Shown: positions 35,312-44,664 of the stretch, piece by piece
Numbering within the stretch: the first letter of the stretch is position 1
Layout: each line of letters opens with the position of its first letter
Source of the DNA: Acidobacteriota bacterium
Lineage (GTDB): Bacteria > Acidobacteriota > UBA6911
DNA length: 61,624 nt
NCBI GenBank assembly: GCA_012719355.1
Contig: JAAYAM010000249.1
Location: 1 to 61,624, forward strand
Direction: 5' to 3'
Translations under genes and position numbers: made by a program
The notes under the pieces: model-generated
What the model was told of the DNA's origin: nothing
Database searches by the model: none
What the model saw: the letters and a program-made list of their open reading frames with translations, nothing else

Positions 35312-36405
35312 GCATCTCAGACGCATCTGGCACTCGGCGGGGAGTAAAGAAGAAAGACCTGATTATTACTCCGGACGACAAAATCCTGGTTACGGGAGCC
35401 GCTGGATTCATTGGCAACAAAGTGGTTGAGGTGCTCATCCAGTACGGGTTTCACAATCTGCGCTGCTTCATCAGACCCTCCGGCAACCGGGCGCGTCTCG
35501 ACAGGATTCTCGATTCTCTCCCCTGGATAAGGTCGCTTGAAATAATGGAAGGGAATCTCCTGTCGGAACAGGACTGCATGGCGGCAACCAGGGATGTGGC
35601 GGTTATCTATCATTTGGCTGCAGCGAGAGGAGAAAAATCGTTTCCCGATGCATTCATGAATTCGGTCGTGACCACCCGAAACCTACTGAAGAGTACTTTG
35701 GAAAACCGCGCCTTGAAACGGTTCGTGAATGTCAGCTCGTTCTCCGTTTATTCGAATACCCGGAAACGGGGGATGCGGCTGGATGAGAGCTGCCCTCTGG
35801 AGCCACATCCGGAATTGCGCGGAGATGCATATTGTTTTGCAAAAGTGAAGCAGGAGGCTGTCGTCACTGAATACAGCCGGCAGCATGGGATCCCGTGCGT
35901 CACGTTCCGTCCTGGATTCGTCTTCGGTCCTGGGAATGAGGGGATCACCGGAAGAGTGGGGATCAGCGGTTTTGGAGTCTTCCTGCACCTTGGAGGATCA
36001 AACCAGATTCCGTTCACATACGTAGACAACTGCGCAGAGGCGATTGTACTCGGAGGGCTCCGGAGAGGCGTCGACGGGGAGACCTTCAATGTCGTTGACG
36101 ACGATCTGCCGACAAGCAGGCGTTTCCTTGCGATGTACAAGAAGAACGTCTGCAGGTTCAAATCGCTCTACGTTCCTCACGCCGTGAGTTACCTGCTCTG
36201 TTACCTGTGGGAAAAGTACTCGTCATGGTCCGAAGGACAGCTGCCTCCTGTGTACAACCGCAAGAACTGGCATGCGTACTGGAAGCGCACGCGATACACG
36301 AATGAGAAACTGAAGAACATGCTTGGCTGGCAGCCAAGAGTGCCGGCGGATGTCGCTTTCGATAACTATTTCGGGAGCTGCCGGCTGAAGAGGAAAAATG
36401 CTTAG
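35308..36405 (+). CDS. NAD-dependent epimerase/dehydratase (extended SDR)
   Basis: A 365-residue extended SDR with NAD-binding VTGAAGFIGNKV at about residue 28, the DVAVIYHLAA strand, the catalytic Ser in VSSFSVYS and the YxxxK pair in YCFAKVK. It probably epimerises or reduces a nucleotide sugar. Translation appears to start at TTG 35308, which overlaps the preceding stop (ATTGA) and follows GGAGGGG. The substrate cannot be told. Confidence 0.85.
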   Translation: MSISDASGTRRGVKKKDLIITPDDKILVTGAAGFIGNKVVEVLIQYGFHNLRCFIRPSGNRARLDRILDSLPWIRSLEIMEGNLLSEQDCMAATRDVAVIYHLAAARGEKSFPDAFMNSVVTTRNLLKSTLENRALKRFVNVSSFSVYSNTRKRGMRLDESCPLEPHPELRGDAYCFAKVKQEAVVTEYSRQHGIPCVTFRPGFVFGPGNEGITGRVGISGFGVFLHLGGSNQIPFTYVDNCAEAIVLGGLRRGVDGETFNVVDDDLPTSRRFLAMYKKNVCRFKSLYVPHAVSYLLCYLWEKYSSWSEGQLPPVYNRKNWHAYWKRTRYTNEKLKNMLGWQPRVPADVAFDNYFGSCRLKRKNA

Positions 36406-37540
36406 AGTTGCGATTCTGGGTTGCGGCAAGATTGCCGATGCGCACGCATCACAGATTCAGCGCATACGCGGATGCGAAATCGTAGGAGTCTGTGACCGTG
36501 AAGAACTCATGGCACGTCAGCTGTATGAACGGTTCAGGGTGCGGCAATATTTCAATGATTTGAACAAAATGCTCAAGGTTGCTCGTCCCGATGTCGTCCA
36601 CATCACTACTCCGCCCCAAAGCCATTATGCCCTGGCCCGAGAATGCCTCTCCCGTGGATGTCACGTCTATGTGGAAAAGCCGTTTGCCATCAGCTTCAAC
36701 GAGGCGCAGGACCTGATAGACTTTGCCGGGAAAAAAGGACTGAAGGTTACTGTGGGTCATGATGACCAGTTCCGTCCGGCCACGAGGCGGATGCGTGAAC
36801 TGGTCCGGTGCGGGTTTCTCGGTAAGAGAGTGGTCCACATGGAGAGCTACTACTGCTATGAACTGGGTGGATCAGGATACGCGAATGCATTGCTGAGCGA
36901 TAAGAACCATTGGGTGCGGCAGCTCCCGGGCGGTCTGCTGCACAACATCATCAGCCACGGAATCGCCAGGATTTCCGAGTTCCTGACAACGGAGGATCCT
37001 TGCGTTCATGCCGTAGGGTTTATCAGTCCTGCATTGAAAAACCGGGGAGAGAACGTACTTAAAGACGAGTTGCGGGTCATCATTACCGAAGAGTGCGGGA
37101 CGACCGCCTGTTTTACGTTTTCTTCACAGATGAGGCCCTCGCTTCATCAATTCAGGATTTACGGCAGCAGAAACGGTCTGCTGTTGGACCAGGACTCGGA
37201 AACCCTGATCAGGCTGAGAGGAGAGAGACGGAAGAGTTACCTCGAGCACTTTGTCACTCCGCTGACTCTGGCGCGCCAGTACGCCGAAAACTCCCTGACG
37301 AATGTACGGCTGTTTCTGGCGAACGATTTCCATATGAAGGAAGGCATGAAGTATCTCATCCAGTCGTTCTACTATTCCATCGATGAGGACGCGCCGCTGC
37401 CCATACCTTATCGTGAAATCCTGCTGACTGCGCGCATCATGGACAGAATCTTCGAACAGACCAATGCCACCGGAAGCGCCGGCATCGCTCACCGGATCAC
37501 CCGGCCCCTCTCGCTGGAGACTCCATGCCTCCCCAACTAG
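36398..37540 (+). CDS. Gfo/Idh/MocA-family oxidoreductase
   Basis: A 380-residue NAD(P)-dependent oxidoreductase beginning RVAILGCGKIADAHA and containing the family EKP motif (HVYVEKPFAISF) and a later HNIISHGIARISE segment with a catalytic-type His. It follows the SDR with an 8-bp overlap after GAGGAAAA. Such pairs often interconvert hydroxyl and keto groups on nucleotide sugars. It is clearly diverged from the two other Gfo paralogues in the locus. Confidence 0.88.
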   Translation: MLRVAILGCGKIADAHASQIQRIRGCEIVGVCDREELMARQLYERFRVRQYFNDLNKMLKVARPDVVHITTPPQSHYALARECLSRGCHVYVEKPFAISFNEAQDLIDFAGKKGLKVTVGHDDQFRPATRRMRELVRCGFLGKRVVHMESYYCYELGGSGYANALLSDKNHWVRQLPGGLLHNIISHGIARISEFLTTEDPCVHAVGFISPALKNRGENVLKDELRVIITEECGTTACFTFSSQMRPSLHQFRIYGSRNGLLLDQDSETLIRLRGERRKSYLEHFVTPLTLARQYAENSLTNVRLFLANDFHMKEGMKYLIQSFYYSIDEDAPLPIPYREILLTARIMDRIFEQTNATGSAGIAHRITRPLSLETPCLPN

Positions 37541-38895
37541 CCCTGCTGCTTGCGGCAGTCTTCATGGTCTGGCTCCTCCGTCGTGAGAGGAAAAGCCGGG
37601 AAGCACTCTCCGGTGTGCTCTGGCTGCCAATCACGTGGGCCTTCATCATTGGATCAAGGCCGTTGTCGGAGTGGCTGCAGGGAAGCGAACCAGGATTAGA
37701 AACCGCTCCGATAAACTATTTGGAGGGAAGCCCGCTTGACAGAACAGTGTACTTTCTGCTGATTGTCGCGGGTCTCCTGGTCCTGTTCGGAAGGCGGGAA
37801 CGTCTTGCAGGAATCGTATGGCAGAACAAATGGCTCTTTCTGTTCTACCTCTATCTCTTTCTGAGCATCACGTGGTCGGATTACAGCTACGTTTCCTTCA
37901 AGCGGCTGATTAAAGATTTCGGCAATGTGATCATGGCACTCGTGGTGCTCAGCGAAATCCATCCTTATCAGGCCGTCAGATCAGTCCTGCTGCGCTCAGC
38001 GTATCTGCTGATTCCTCTTTCTGTGGTGGCGATCAAATACTTTCCGGATGTGGGCCGGTACTATGACAGATGGGCCCATACCGCTTATTTCTCCGGGGTT
38101 GCCGGTGATAAGAACCTTCTCGGCATGGCGCTGTTTGTATGCGGACTGTTTCTCTTCAACGAGTTTCTCGATTCAAGAAAGGGACCTGATGCTGAACGCC
38201 TTCGCGCCGGAATCCCGCTGATGGTTCTCATCATGATGGCGTTCTGGCTGCTGATGAAGGCTTACAGCGTCACTGCCATCGTCTGCACAATTCTGGGAGC
38301 CGTGATCCTTTATGTGTTGAAACGCGGTGGGCGTCAGAGGCTGGTCATCTCTATCTCGATTGCCGCGGTGCTGGGGCTGTTCACCTTCTCCGTGCTCGAT
38401 TTCGGAGCCCTGCTGGGAGGCCTGCTCGGCAGGGACGTTACCCTGACCGGTAGAACAGAGATCTGGAGGATCCTTCTCGATGAAAAAATCAATCCGCTGC
38501 TGGGCACGGGATTTTACAGCTTCTGGCTGGGCTCGCGAATTGACAAGCTGTCAGAACAATACCACTTCACTCTGAACGAAGCGCATAACGGCTATCTGGA
38601 AACGTACCTGAACAGCGGTATCGTCGGACTGGCGCTGCTTGTTCTGGTGCTCGCTTTCTCTTTGCGTGCCCGCTGGCGCGAACTTGGCATTGGAACTCCT
38701 GCCGCCCCTTTTTACGTTTCGTTCCTGATAGCGACCGTTCTGTATAACATCAGCGAAGCCACCTTCAATCGGCTCAGCATCATCTGGTTCACCTTCATGA
38801 TCGTGATTCTGGCCAACCATGAACATCCGGCGGTGCAGGAGGAGAAAACGGTCCGGACCGCTGCTATCCCTGCCAGATCGCTGCTGAGAACGTGA
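37525..38895 (+). CDS. O-antigen polymerase/ligase family protein (Wzy-like)
   Basis: A 456-residue integral membrane protein with about ten hydrophobic segments, for example FLLIVAGLLVLFG, WLFLFYLYLFLSITW, LLIPLSVVAIKYF and GLALLVLVLAFSL. The central periplasmic loop holds the Wzy_C/ligase pattern (GRTEIWRILLDEKINPLLGTGFYSFW followed by LNEAHNGYLETYLNSGIVG), including the conserved Arg and His. In a Wzx/Wzy locus it is the natural candidate for the polymerase; ligase activity is the alternative. It overlaps the Gfo gene by 16 bp and ends the first co-directional block. Confidence 0.88.
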   Translation: MPPQLALLLAAVFMVWLLRRERKSREALSGVLWLPITWAFIIGSRPLSEWLQGSEPGLETAPINYLEGSPLDRTVYFLLIVAGLLVLFGRRERLAGIVWQNKWLFLFYLYLFLSITWSDYSYVSFKRLIKDFGNVIMALVVLSEIHPYQAVRSVLLRSAYLLIPLSVVAIKYFPDVGRYYDRWAHTAYFSGVAGDKNLLGMALFVCGLFLFNEFLDSRKGPDAERLRAGIPLMVLIMMAFWLLMKAYSVTAIVCTILGAVILYVLKRGGRQRLVISISIAAVLGLFTFSVLDFGALLGGLLGRDVTLTGRTEIWRILLDEKINPLLGTGFYSFWLGSRIDKLSEQYHFTLNEAHNGYLETYLNSGIVGLALLVLVLAFSLRARWRELGIGTPAAPFYVSFLIATVLYNISEATFNRLSIIWFTFMIVILANHEHPAVQEEKTVRTAAIPARSLLRT

Positions 38896-39290
38896 AGGAC
38901 GATATGTTCATTTCGGGGAAAATTTCCCTGCCGGGCGTCGGGCGAAGCCTGAGAGCGCAGGATCATTTCCTTCAGTAACAATGACTTAGTACAGGCGATC
39001 TCATGGCGCGTAAATTGCTAAGCAATAGAGAGGAAATATTTACCGTTGCTGGTTCGCGCATCTTACGTTAGTAAATGACTGCCGTCCCTTGCCTCACCCT
39101 CGCCGGGACAAGGGAGCACGGGGAATTGCCGTCACGTACCTGATGCACAGTGCGAGCTGCAGGATTTCCGAGTAATTCCTTTCTTGAAGGAAGCGAGAGA
39201 TAACCGGCCATTCCGTGGGATGGCTTTATGTTTCCCCCCTGATCCGGGGAATTGGACAACTTGAATTTTTATATCCATGGGACCGGAGCT
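38896..39290. promoter_or_regulatory. Internal intergenic region with palindrome and hairpins
   Basis: The largest gap inside the polysaccharide locus. It holds ATTGCT-A-AGCAAT at 39014-39026 (an operator-like palindrome), the paired CCCTTG/CAAGGG near 39087-39112, and TTCCTT/AAGGAA near 39176-39192. GGAG 3 bp before ATG 39291 is the ribosome site. An internal promoter for the second half of the locus is likely, but no clear -35/-10 pair was found. Confidence 0.45.
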
Positions 39291-41039
39291 ATGAATTCTG
39301 AAAGACGATTAATAAATGCGACTAAGGTCGCCGGCATCCTGGCACTCTTTTTTGTACTCAACGGCACAAACGGCTTTTGCGAGATCATTCCGGCTGACCG
39401 CCAGGTGCAGTGGCAGGGGAACGTCGGCGTGGCCGGCGGCATCCCTGTCAGGACCACAGTGTGTGCAACGCTCTCCCCGAGCGGTGGAGACGACAGCAAT
39501 GCCATTCAAAACGCGTTGAGCGGCTGTCCGGAAAATCAGGTGGTGAAGCTGAACCCCGGCACGTTTAACGTGAGTAGAAGCATTGACTGGCAGCGCGTGA
39601 GGAACGGCGTCGTGCTCCGGGGGAGCGGACCGGCGAAGACGACGATAACTTTCTCCAGCGGCAACATGTTGATGCGCGGATCGGTGTCGGAAGCTCCTCT
39701 TTCAACTGAAGTAAACCTGAGCGCCGATGGCGTCAAAGGTCAGAATTACATCTATGTTTCGTCTGTTCCATCATGGGTGCGGCCCGGCCACTACTACATC
39801 ATCGATCAGCTCGATGATCCGTCTTTTGTGAGGGGAGGCGGGACCGAAGGAGGCCGCAGTTACCGGGAGATAAAGGGTAATGGCGCTCGCGGTCTGGGGC
39901 AGATCGTCAAGGTGAAATCCAAGACATCGAACCAGATCTTCTTCGAGACCCCGCTTTATTACGGCTACCGCATGGCTTTCAATGCCCAGCTTGCGCAGGC
40001 GGCCTACAATCCTGAATCGGGAGCCCCGAAATACCAGTGCGGCATAGAAGACCTGAGACTGACGGCGACTTACAGCGGTAAGGATAAACACATGATCGTC
40101 ATGCAGGTCTGCGACAGCTGCTGGGTCAAGAATGTGCACACGGAAAACGCAGCCGGCGGGTCGCACGTGATGGTCCAGTTCAGTTATCGCTGCGAAATCA
40201 GAGACAGCCTGTTCAGCAAGACCCGTTTGAATACCGGCGGACAGGGATACGGAGTAGCGTTGTACCACGTTTCGTCCGGGTGTCTGGTGGAAAACAACAT
40301 CTTCGATCAGCTCCATGCGTCGATGATGGTTTGCTACGGATCCTCCGGAAACGTGTTTGGATACAACTATGAACGCAACGGCGTGGCAGATTCCGGCCAG
40401 TACGCCGCTATGAGCACCCACGGAGTGCATGCGTACATGAACCTGTGGGAAGGGAACTACGTTGAGGACAAAGTTTTGGGAGACTGGACTCACGGCAGTT
40501 CGAGCCACAACACCGTGTTCCGCAACCGTGTTGTCGGCTACCACTCCGGCTCCACTCTGGATCAGACTCCCGTATCGATAGAGAAGAACAACCGGAAGTG
40601 GAACGTAATCGGCAATATCCTCGGTCTGGACGGATGGCACTCGATCTACTCAGTCTGCCCGCCGGGCGGCGGATGCGCTCAGACGTCCTGCTCCGATACT
40701 TCACGGGCTATCTTTAAGTTCGGATTCAACTGTAACTGGGCGTGCGACAACAGCTCTTATGACACGTTTGCAGTCAATGCGGCAATCGTTCACGGCAACT
40801 ACGACACAGTCTCGAAGCAGATCCGCTGGGACGGCAAAATCTCCGACCGCACTCTCAGGCCAAGTTACTACCTGAGCGGAAAGCCCTCCTGGTTTGGATC
40901 GCTGGCCTGGCCTCCCTACGACCCGACCAATCCCGCAAACGCCGATTCGACCAGGATCCCGGCGGGGTATCGCTACAAGAACGGAGAGACACCGGGATCG
41001 GCTCCCGCTCCTCCGAAGAATCTGCGTATAGTGTCATAG
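39291..41039 (+). CDS. Secreted right-handed beta-helix protein (pectate lyase-3/GH28-related)
   Basis: A 582-residue exported protein. A signal peptide (VAGILALFFVLNGTNGFCEI) ends near residue 30. The body has regular beta-helix coils (VVKLNPGTFNVSRSIDW, GVVLRGSGPAKTTITF, CEIRDSLFSKTR, SGCLVENNIFDQ, GNVFGYNYERN), as in pectate lyase-like and GH28-related proteins, and a Cys-rich segment (GGGCAQTSCSDTS). It probably acts on the polysaccharide outside the inner membrane, as lyase, epimerase or binding protein. ATG 39291 follows GGAG; the open frame starts at 39252. Confidence 0.78.
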   Translation: MNSERRLINATKVAGILALFFVLNGTNGFCEIIPADRQVQWQGNVGVAGGIPVRTTVCATLSPSGGDDSNAIQNALSGCPENQVVKLNPGTFNVSRSIDWQRVRNGVVLRGSGPAKTTITFSSGNMLMRGSVSEAPLSTEVNLSADGVKGQNYIYVSSVPSWVRPGHYYIIDQLDDPSFVRGGGTEGGRSYREIKGNGARGLGQIVKVKSKTSNQIFFETPLYYGYRMAFNAQLAQAAYNPESGAPKYQCGIEDLRLTATYSGKDKHMIVMQVCDSCWVKNVHTENAAGGSHVMVQFSYRCEIRDSLFSKTRLNTGGQGYGVALYHVSSGCLVENNIFDQLHASMMVCYGSSGNVFGYNYERNGVADSGQYAAMSTHGVHAYMNLWEGNYVEDKVLGDWTHGSSSHNTVFRNRVVGYHSGSTLDQTPVSIEKNNRKWNVIGNILGLDGWHSIYSVCPPGGGCAQTSCSDTSRAIFKFGFNCNWACDNSSYDTFAVNAAIVHGNYDTVSKQIRWDGKISDRTLRPSYYLSGKPSWFGSLAWPPYDPTNPANADSTRIPAGYRYKNGETPGSAPAPPKNLRIVS

Positions 41040-41057
41040 CGGTGCAGCCACAGATCG

Positions 41058-41092
41058 CACGGACGGCATGGATCATCCATGCCCAGTCCGTG
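41058..41092. other. Strong stem-loop between beta-helix and glycosyltransferase genes
   Basis: CACGGAC-GGCATGGA pairs with TCCATGCC-CA-GTCCGTG around a TCA loop, a 15-bp stem with a 2-nt bulge. No T-run follows, so it is more likely an mRNA-stabilising or processing structure, or a partial attenuator, than a full terminator. Confidence 0.55.
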
Positions 41093-41138
41093 TGACCCGT
41101 GGCCGCCAAATCTCCGTGCTCATCTTCTACATCGTGGT

Positions 41139-42362
41139 GTGAACTCCGAAAACAAGCAGAACAGAGTCGCCCTGTTCACCGGCGGCGGCGACAGGCCCTA
41201 TGCCTTGGGGCTTGCCTCTGCACTGATCAGCCGAGGCATTTTCCTCGATTTCATCGGAAGCGACTACCTGAGTGCTCCTGAGTTGAGAAAAAGCGCTCTA
41301 GTGCGCTTTCTGAATCTCCGGGGTGACCAGTCTCCCGATGCCTCATATTGGCGCAAATGTGTCAGGGTCATTCTGTATTACGTACGGCTCGTCACCTACG
41401 CGGCCACGGCCGAGCCGCGGGTCTTTCATATACTGTGGAATGGAAAACTCGAGGGCCTCGACAGAATCCTTCTGCCTTACTACAAGCTTCTCGGGAAGCG
41501 GTTGCTGTTTACGGCGCACAATGTCAACGCCGGAAAGAGAGACGGAAACGACAGCTGGTTTAACCGGCTTTCCCTGAAATTCCAGTACAAAGTGCTCGAT
41601 CACATATTCGTCCATACCCTCAGAATGAAAGACGAACTGATTGAGGAATTCGCGGTCCCTCAGGAAAAGATCTCCGTTATTCCATTCGGAATCAATGAGA
41701 CCGTTCCCACCACAGAGCTTTCTCCCGTAGACGCGAAAAAAAGACTCGGCCTGAATCGGGACACCCGCACGCTTCTCTTCTTCGGTAACATCGCTCCCTA
41801 CAAAGGACTCGAATACCTTGTGGAATCTCTGGCTATCCTGTCGCAAACGGGTGACCGGTACTGCGCCGTGATTGCGGGAAAACCGAAGAACTGCCGCGAC
41901 TATTGGGACGGTATACGGAAAGCCATTTTGCGTCATCAACTGCAGGGGTACATCATAGAGAGCTCCGTATATATCCCGGAAGAAGAAGTTGAAGTCTACT
42001 TCAAGGCCTCCGACGTGCTGATACTTCCTTACACCCACATATACCAGAGCGGCGTCCTGTTTCTGTCGTACTACTTTGGACTGCCTGTCGTCGCCGCCGA
42101 CGTCGGTTCATTGCGCGAAGACGTCATCGAAGGCAGGACCGGCTTCATCTGCAGGCCGAAGGATCCTCATCATCTTGCTGCGACCATTCGCCGCTATTTC
42201 CAGAGCGAACTGTACCGGAACCTGGAGAAATGCCGCCGAAACATCTGCGAATATGCGCAGGAAAGGTATTCCTGGAGCAAGGCGGCGGAAGAGATCCATC
42301 GCATTTACGATGCGCAACGGGTGCAGTCTGACTCTATCAGTGAGAAAAATCAGATCGTATGA
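41139..42362 (+). CDS. Family 4-type glycosyltransferase
   Basis: A 407-residue GT-B protein. N-terminal NRVALFTGGGDRPYALGLA and LLFTAHNVNAGKR, then C-terminal LLFFGNIAPYKGLEYLVESL, CAVIAGKP and YTHIYQSGVLFLSYYFGLPVVA, the donor-binding EX7E-like region. It transfers a sugar to the lipid-linked intermediate. GTG at 41139 is preferred over 41079 because the latter lies in the stem-loop region and yields a non-conserved extension; the ribosome site is weak. The next gene overlaps by 4 bp. Confidence 0.87.
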   Translation: MNSENKQNRVALFTGGGDRPYALGLASALISRGIFLDFIGSDYLSAPELRKSALVRFLNLRGDQSPDASYWRKCVRVILYYVRLVTYAATAEPRVFHILWNGKLEGLDRILLPYYKLLGKRLLFTAHNVNAGKRDGNDSWFNRLSLKFQYKVLDHIFVHTLRMKDELIEEFAVPQEKISVIPFGINETVPTTELSPVDAKKRLGLNRDTRTLLFFGNIAPYKGLEYLVESLAILSQTGDRYCAVIAGKPKNCRDYWDGIRKAILRHQLQGYIIESSVYIPEEEVEVYFKASDVLILPYTHIYQSGVLFLSYYFGLPVVAADVGSLREDVIEGRTGFICRPKDPHHLAATIRRYFQSELYRNLEKCRRNICEYAQERYSWSKAAEEIHRIYDAQRVQSDSISEKNQIV

Positions 42363-43366
42363 GCAGCGAACCCCTGGTTTCGATTCTCATTCCCGCCTAT
42401 AACTGCGAGAAATGGATTGCGGGCGCGATCAAATCCGCCCTGGCCCAGACATGGCCGAGAATCGAGGTTATTGTCGTCGACGACGGCTCAAAAGACCGTA
42501 CGGTGGAGGTCGCCGGAAGATTTGCCTCAACCAGGGTACGCGTTGTGTCGCAACCGAACCGCGGTGCCAGTGCAGCGAGAAACGCCGCCTATTCTCTTGC
42601 AAAAGGTGACTACATCCAGTGGCTTGATGCGGACGATCTCCTTCACACTGACAAGATTCGTCTCCAGATGGCGGAGGCGGACGGTCTCGCGAGCGGAAGG
42701 ACACTGCTCTCTTCCGAATGGGGCTATTTCTATCATCGCAGCGAAAACGCGAGATTTGTCCCCACTGCCCTATGGTGTGACCTGACTCCCTCGGAATGGA
42801 TGATGCGCCAGATGGAGCAGAACCTGCACATGCAGACCGCCACGTGGCTTGTGAGCCGTGCGCTGAGCGAAGCCGCCGGCCCCTGGGACCCCCGGATGCT
42901 GGTAGATGACGACGGGGAATATTTCTGCCGCGTCATGACTCACGCGGATGGAATAAAGTTTGTGCCTGGAGCAATGACGTTCTACCGGCGGTCCGGGTCC
43001 GGAAGCTTGTGTCACATAGGACGATCGGATCCCAAAAGAGAGGCACAGTTTCTCTCGATGCGGCTTCACATCCGCTATCTGCTTTCGATTGACAATACGG
43101 AACGGGCGCGTGCTGCCTGTGTGCGTTATCTGCAGAACTGGCTGATTCACTTTCACCCCGACAGGCCGGACATTGTTGCGCAGGCCCGAAGGCTGGCTAA
43201 TGATCTTGGCGGGAGCCTGGAAATTCCGGACTTTCCCCGGAAATACCGCTGGATACAGAAAACGTTCGGTGCGAACCTTGCCCGGCGCGTCCAAATGACG
43301 GTTCCGAATCTGAAGACGAGCATCATTCGTTCCGTTGACAGGGCGCTGTATCTGCTCCGTCCTTAA
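42359..43366 (+). CDS. Family 2 glycosyltransferase
   Basis: A 335-residue GT-A transferase with the textbook N-terminus VSILIPAYNCEKWIAGAI, IVVDDGSKDRT, RGASAARNAA and the metal-binding WLDADDLL at about residue 93. The C-terminal 100 residues are not conserved and give no acceptor clue. It starts within the stop of the preceding transferase (ATGA). Confidence 0.9.
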   Translation: MSSEPLVSILIPAYNCEKWIAGAIKSALAQTWPRIEVIVVDDGSKDRTVEVAGRFASTRVRVVSQPNRGASAARNAAYSLAKGDYIQWLDADDLLHTDKIRLQMAEADGLASGRTLLSSEWGYFYHRSENARFVPTALWCDLTPSEWMMRQMEQNLHMQTATWLVSRALSEAAGPWDPRMLVDDDGEYFCRVMTHADGIKFVPGAMTFYRRSGSGSLCHIGRSDPKREAQFLSMRLHIRYLLSIDNTERARAACVRYLQNWLIHFHPDRPDIVAQARRLANDLGGSLEIPDFPRKYRWIQKTFGANLARRVQMTVPNLKTSIIRSVDRALYLLRP

Positions 43367-43384
43367 CTCCAAGCTGCGTATTCC

Positions 43385-44614
43385 GTGAAAACAATACTCT
43401 ACGTAACTCAGCATCAGCCCCACAGGACAAGCTGTGGTTCCGAACTCAGGGCCTATCACATCCGGCGTGCACTGGAAGATGTTGGAGATGTTCGTGTCGT
43501 GGTCGTTCAGGGAGGGGACGAGGCCGGGCCCATGCCGCCGCAGGCTGGAGCCGTTCAAGTGGAACGGACACTGCCGGTCAATCCGATCAGAAGACGGGGA
43601 ATCCTGAGCAAAATACGGTGGGCGCTCGACCCGAGGATCCCTTTCCCTCATGGCCGCGGCGTCGACCGCAGTTCGGACGAATTCCTCAGGGAGCATAGTT
43701 CGCGATATGACCTTATATGGTTCAGCAAATTGCGGACCGCGAACATGTTCCCGACCTGGTCCTGGCCGCACTCGGTCGTCGACATAGACGATGTGCCCAG
43801 CACCTATGAGTTCTCGATGATGGCAAACCAGCGGGAGCTCCGAAGACGATTTATCTCCGCGGTGAGGTACTTCAGCTGGAGACGGCGTGAAAGACTCCTC
43901 GGCAAACGGTTCACCGTGCTGGCGGTCTGCAGCGAAACCGACAAGCGTTATCTTGAACGCCTGCGAGTGGATGCTCCCATTCACGTGATCCCCAACGGTT
44001 CAGTTTCCCGGAAAGGCCTCCCGGTGAGGACTCCGTCAAATCCACCGAGAATCGGTTTCGTCGGCCTGCTCGACTATTTCCCGAACCGGGAAGGAATCCA
44101 GTGGTTCATCGCAGAGTGCTGGCCTCTCATCAAGCAGCAGATTCCCGATGCGCGGCTGCGTATCGCGGGAAAGGGGGGCGATCAAGACCTCCTTATGCAA
44201 AACCGGAATGACATCGACAGGCTCGGATGGGTGCGCGACCTGGAGGGGGAAATCGCGACCTGGTCAGTCATGATAGTTCCTATACGGGTCGGCGCGGGAA
44301 CACGCGAGAAGATTGCCTACGGGTTCGGACAGCAGTGTCCCATTGTATCGACGCCACTCGGGGCCATGGGCTATGACGTAGCGAATGGCGAGGAGCTGCT
44401 TATCGCCGGTTCGGCCGGGGAATTTGCCTTCTCATGCGTCAGAATAATCCGCAGGGAGCCGGACGTCTCTGCAATGGTTCGGAAAGCCTACCAGAAGTTC
44501 CTTCTCCACTGGAACTGGGATGCGATCGCGCCACGCATACGGGAGGCCGCCGAAGATTGCCTGCGGCTCAACCATAAAGCCGGTGTCGAGTTGCGGAAGC
44601 TTGCTTCCTGGTAG
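43385..44614 (+). CDS. Family 4 glycosyltransferase
   Basis: A 409-residue GT-B transferase beginning ILYVTQHQPHRTSCGSELRA. The C-terminal half has GFVGLLDYFPNREGIQWFI, LRIAGKGG and IVPIRVGAGTREKIAYGFGQQCPIV, the EX7E donor site. Translation starts at GTG 43385. It is one of several transferases that would assemble a repeat unit. Confidence 0.9.
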   Translation: MKTILYVTQHQPHRTSCGSELRAYHIRRALEDVGDVRVVVVQGGDEAGPMPPQAGAVQVERTLPVNPIRRRGILSKIRWALDPRIPFPHGRGVDRSSDEFLREHSSRYDLIWFSKLRTANMFPTWSWPHSVVDIDDVPSTYEFSMMANQRELRRRFISAVRYFSWRRRERLLGKRFTVLAVCSETDKRYLERLRVDAPIHVIPNGSVSRKGLPVRTPSNPPRIGFVGLLDYFPNREGIQWFIAECWPLIKQQIPDARLRIAGKGGDQDLLMQNRNDIDRLGWVRDLEGEIATWSVMIVPIRVGAGTREKIAYGFGQQCPIVSTPLGAMGYDVANGEELLIAGSAGEFAFSCVRIIRREPDVSAMVRKAYQKFLLHWNWDAIAPRIREAAEDCLRLNHKAGVELRKLASW

Positions 44615-44664
44615 TCCGCACCGGGAAACCATTCATTGCATCTAGTCGGGATCAAGGAAATCGA

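Noticed and set aside
39771-40640. 289-residue minus-strand open frame opposite the beta-helix gene
   Set aside because: No recognisable motif and no ribosome site; a shadow of the beta-helix protein gene.
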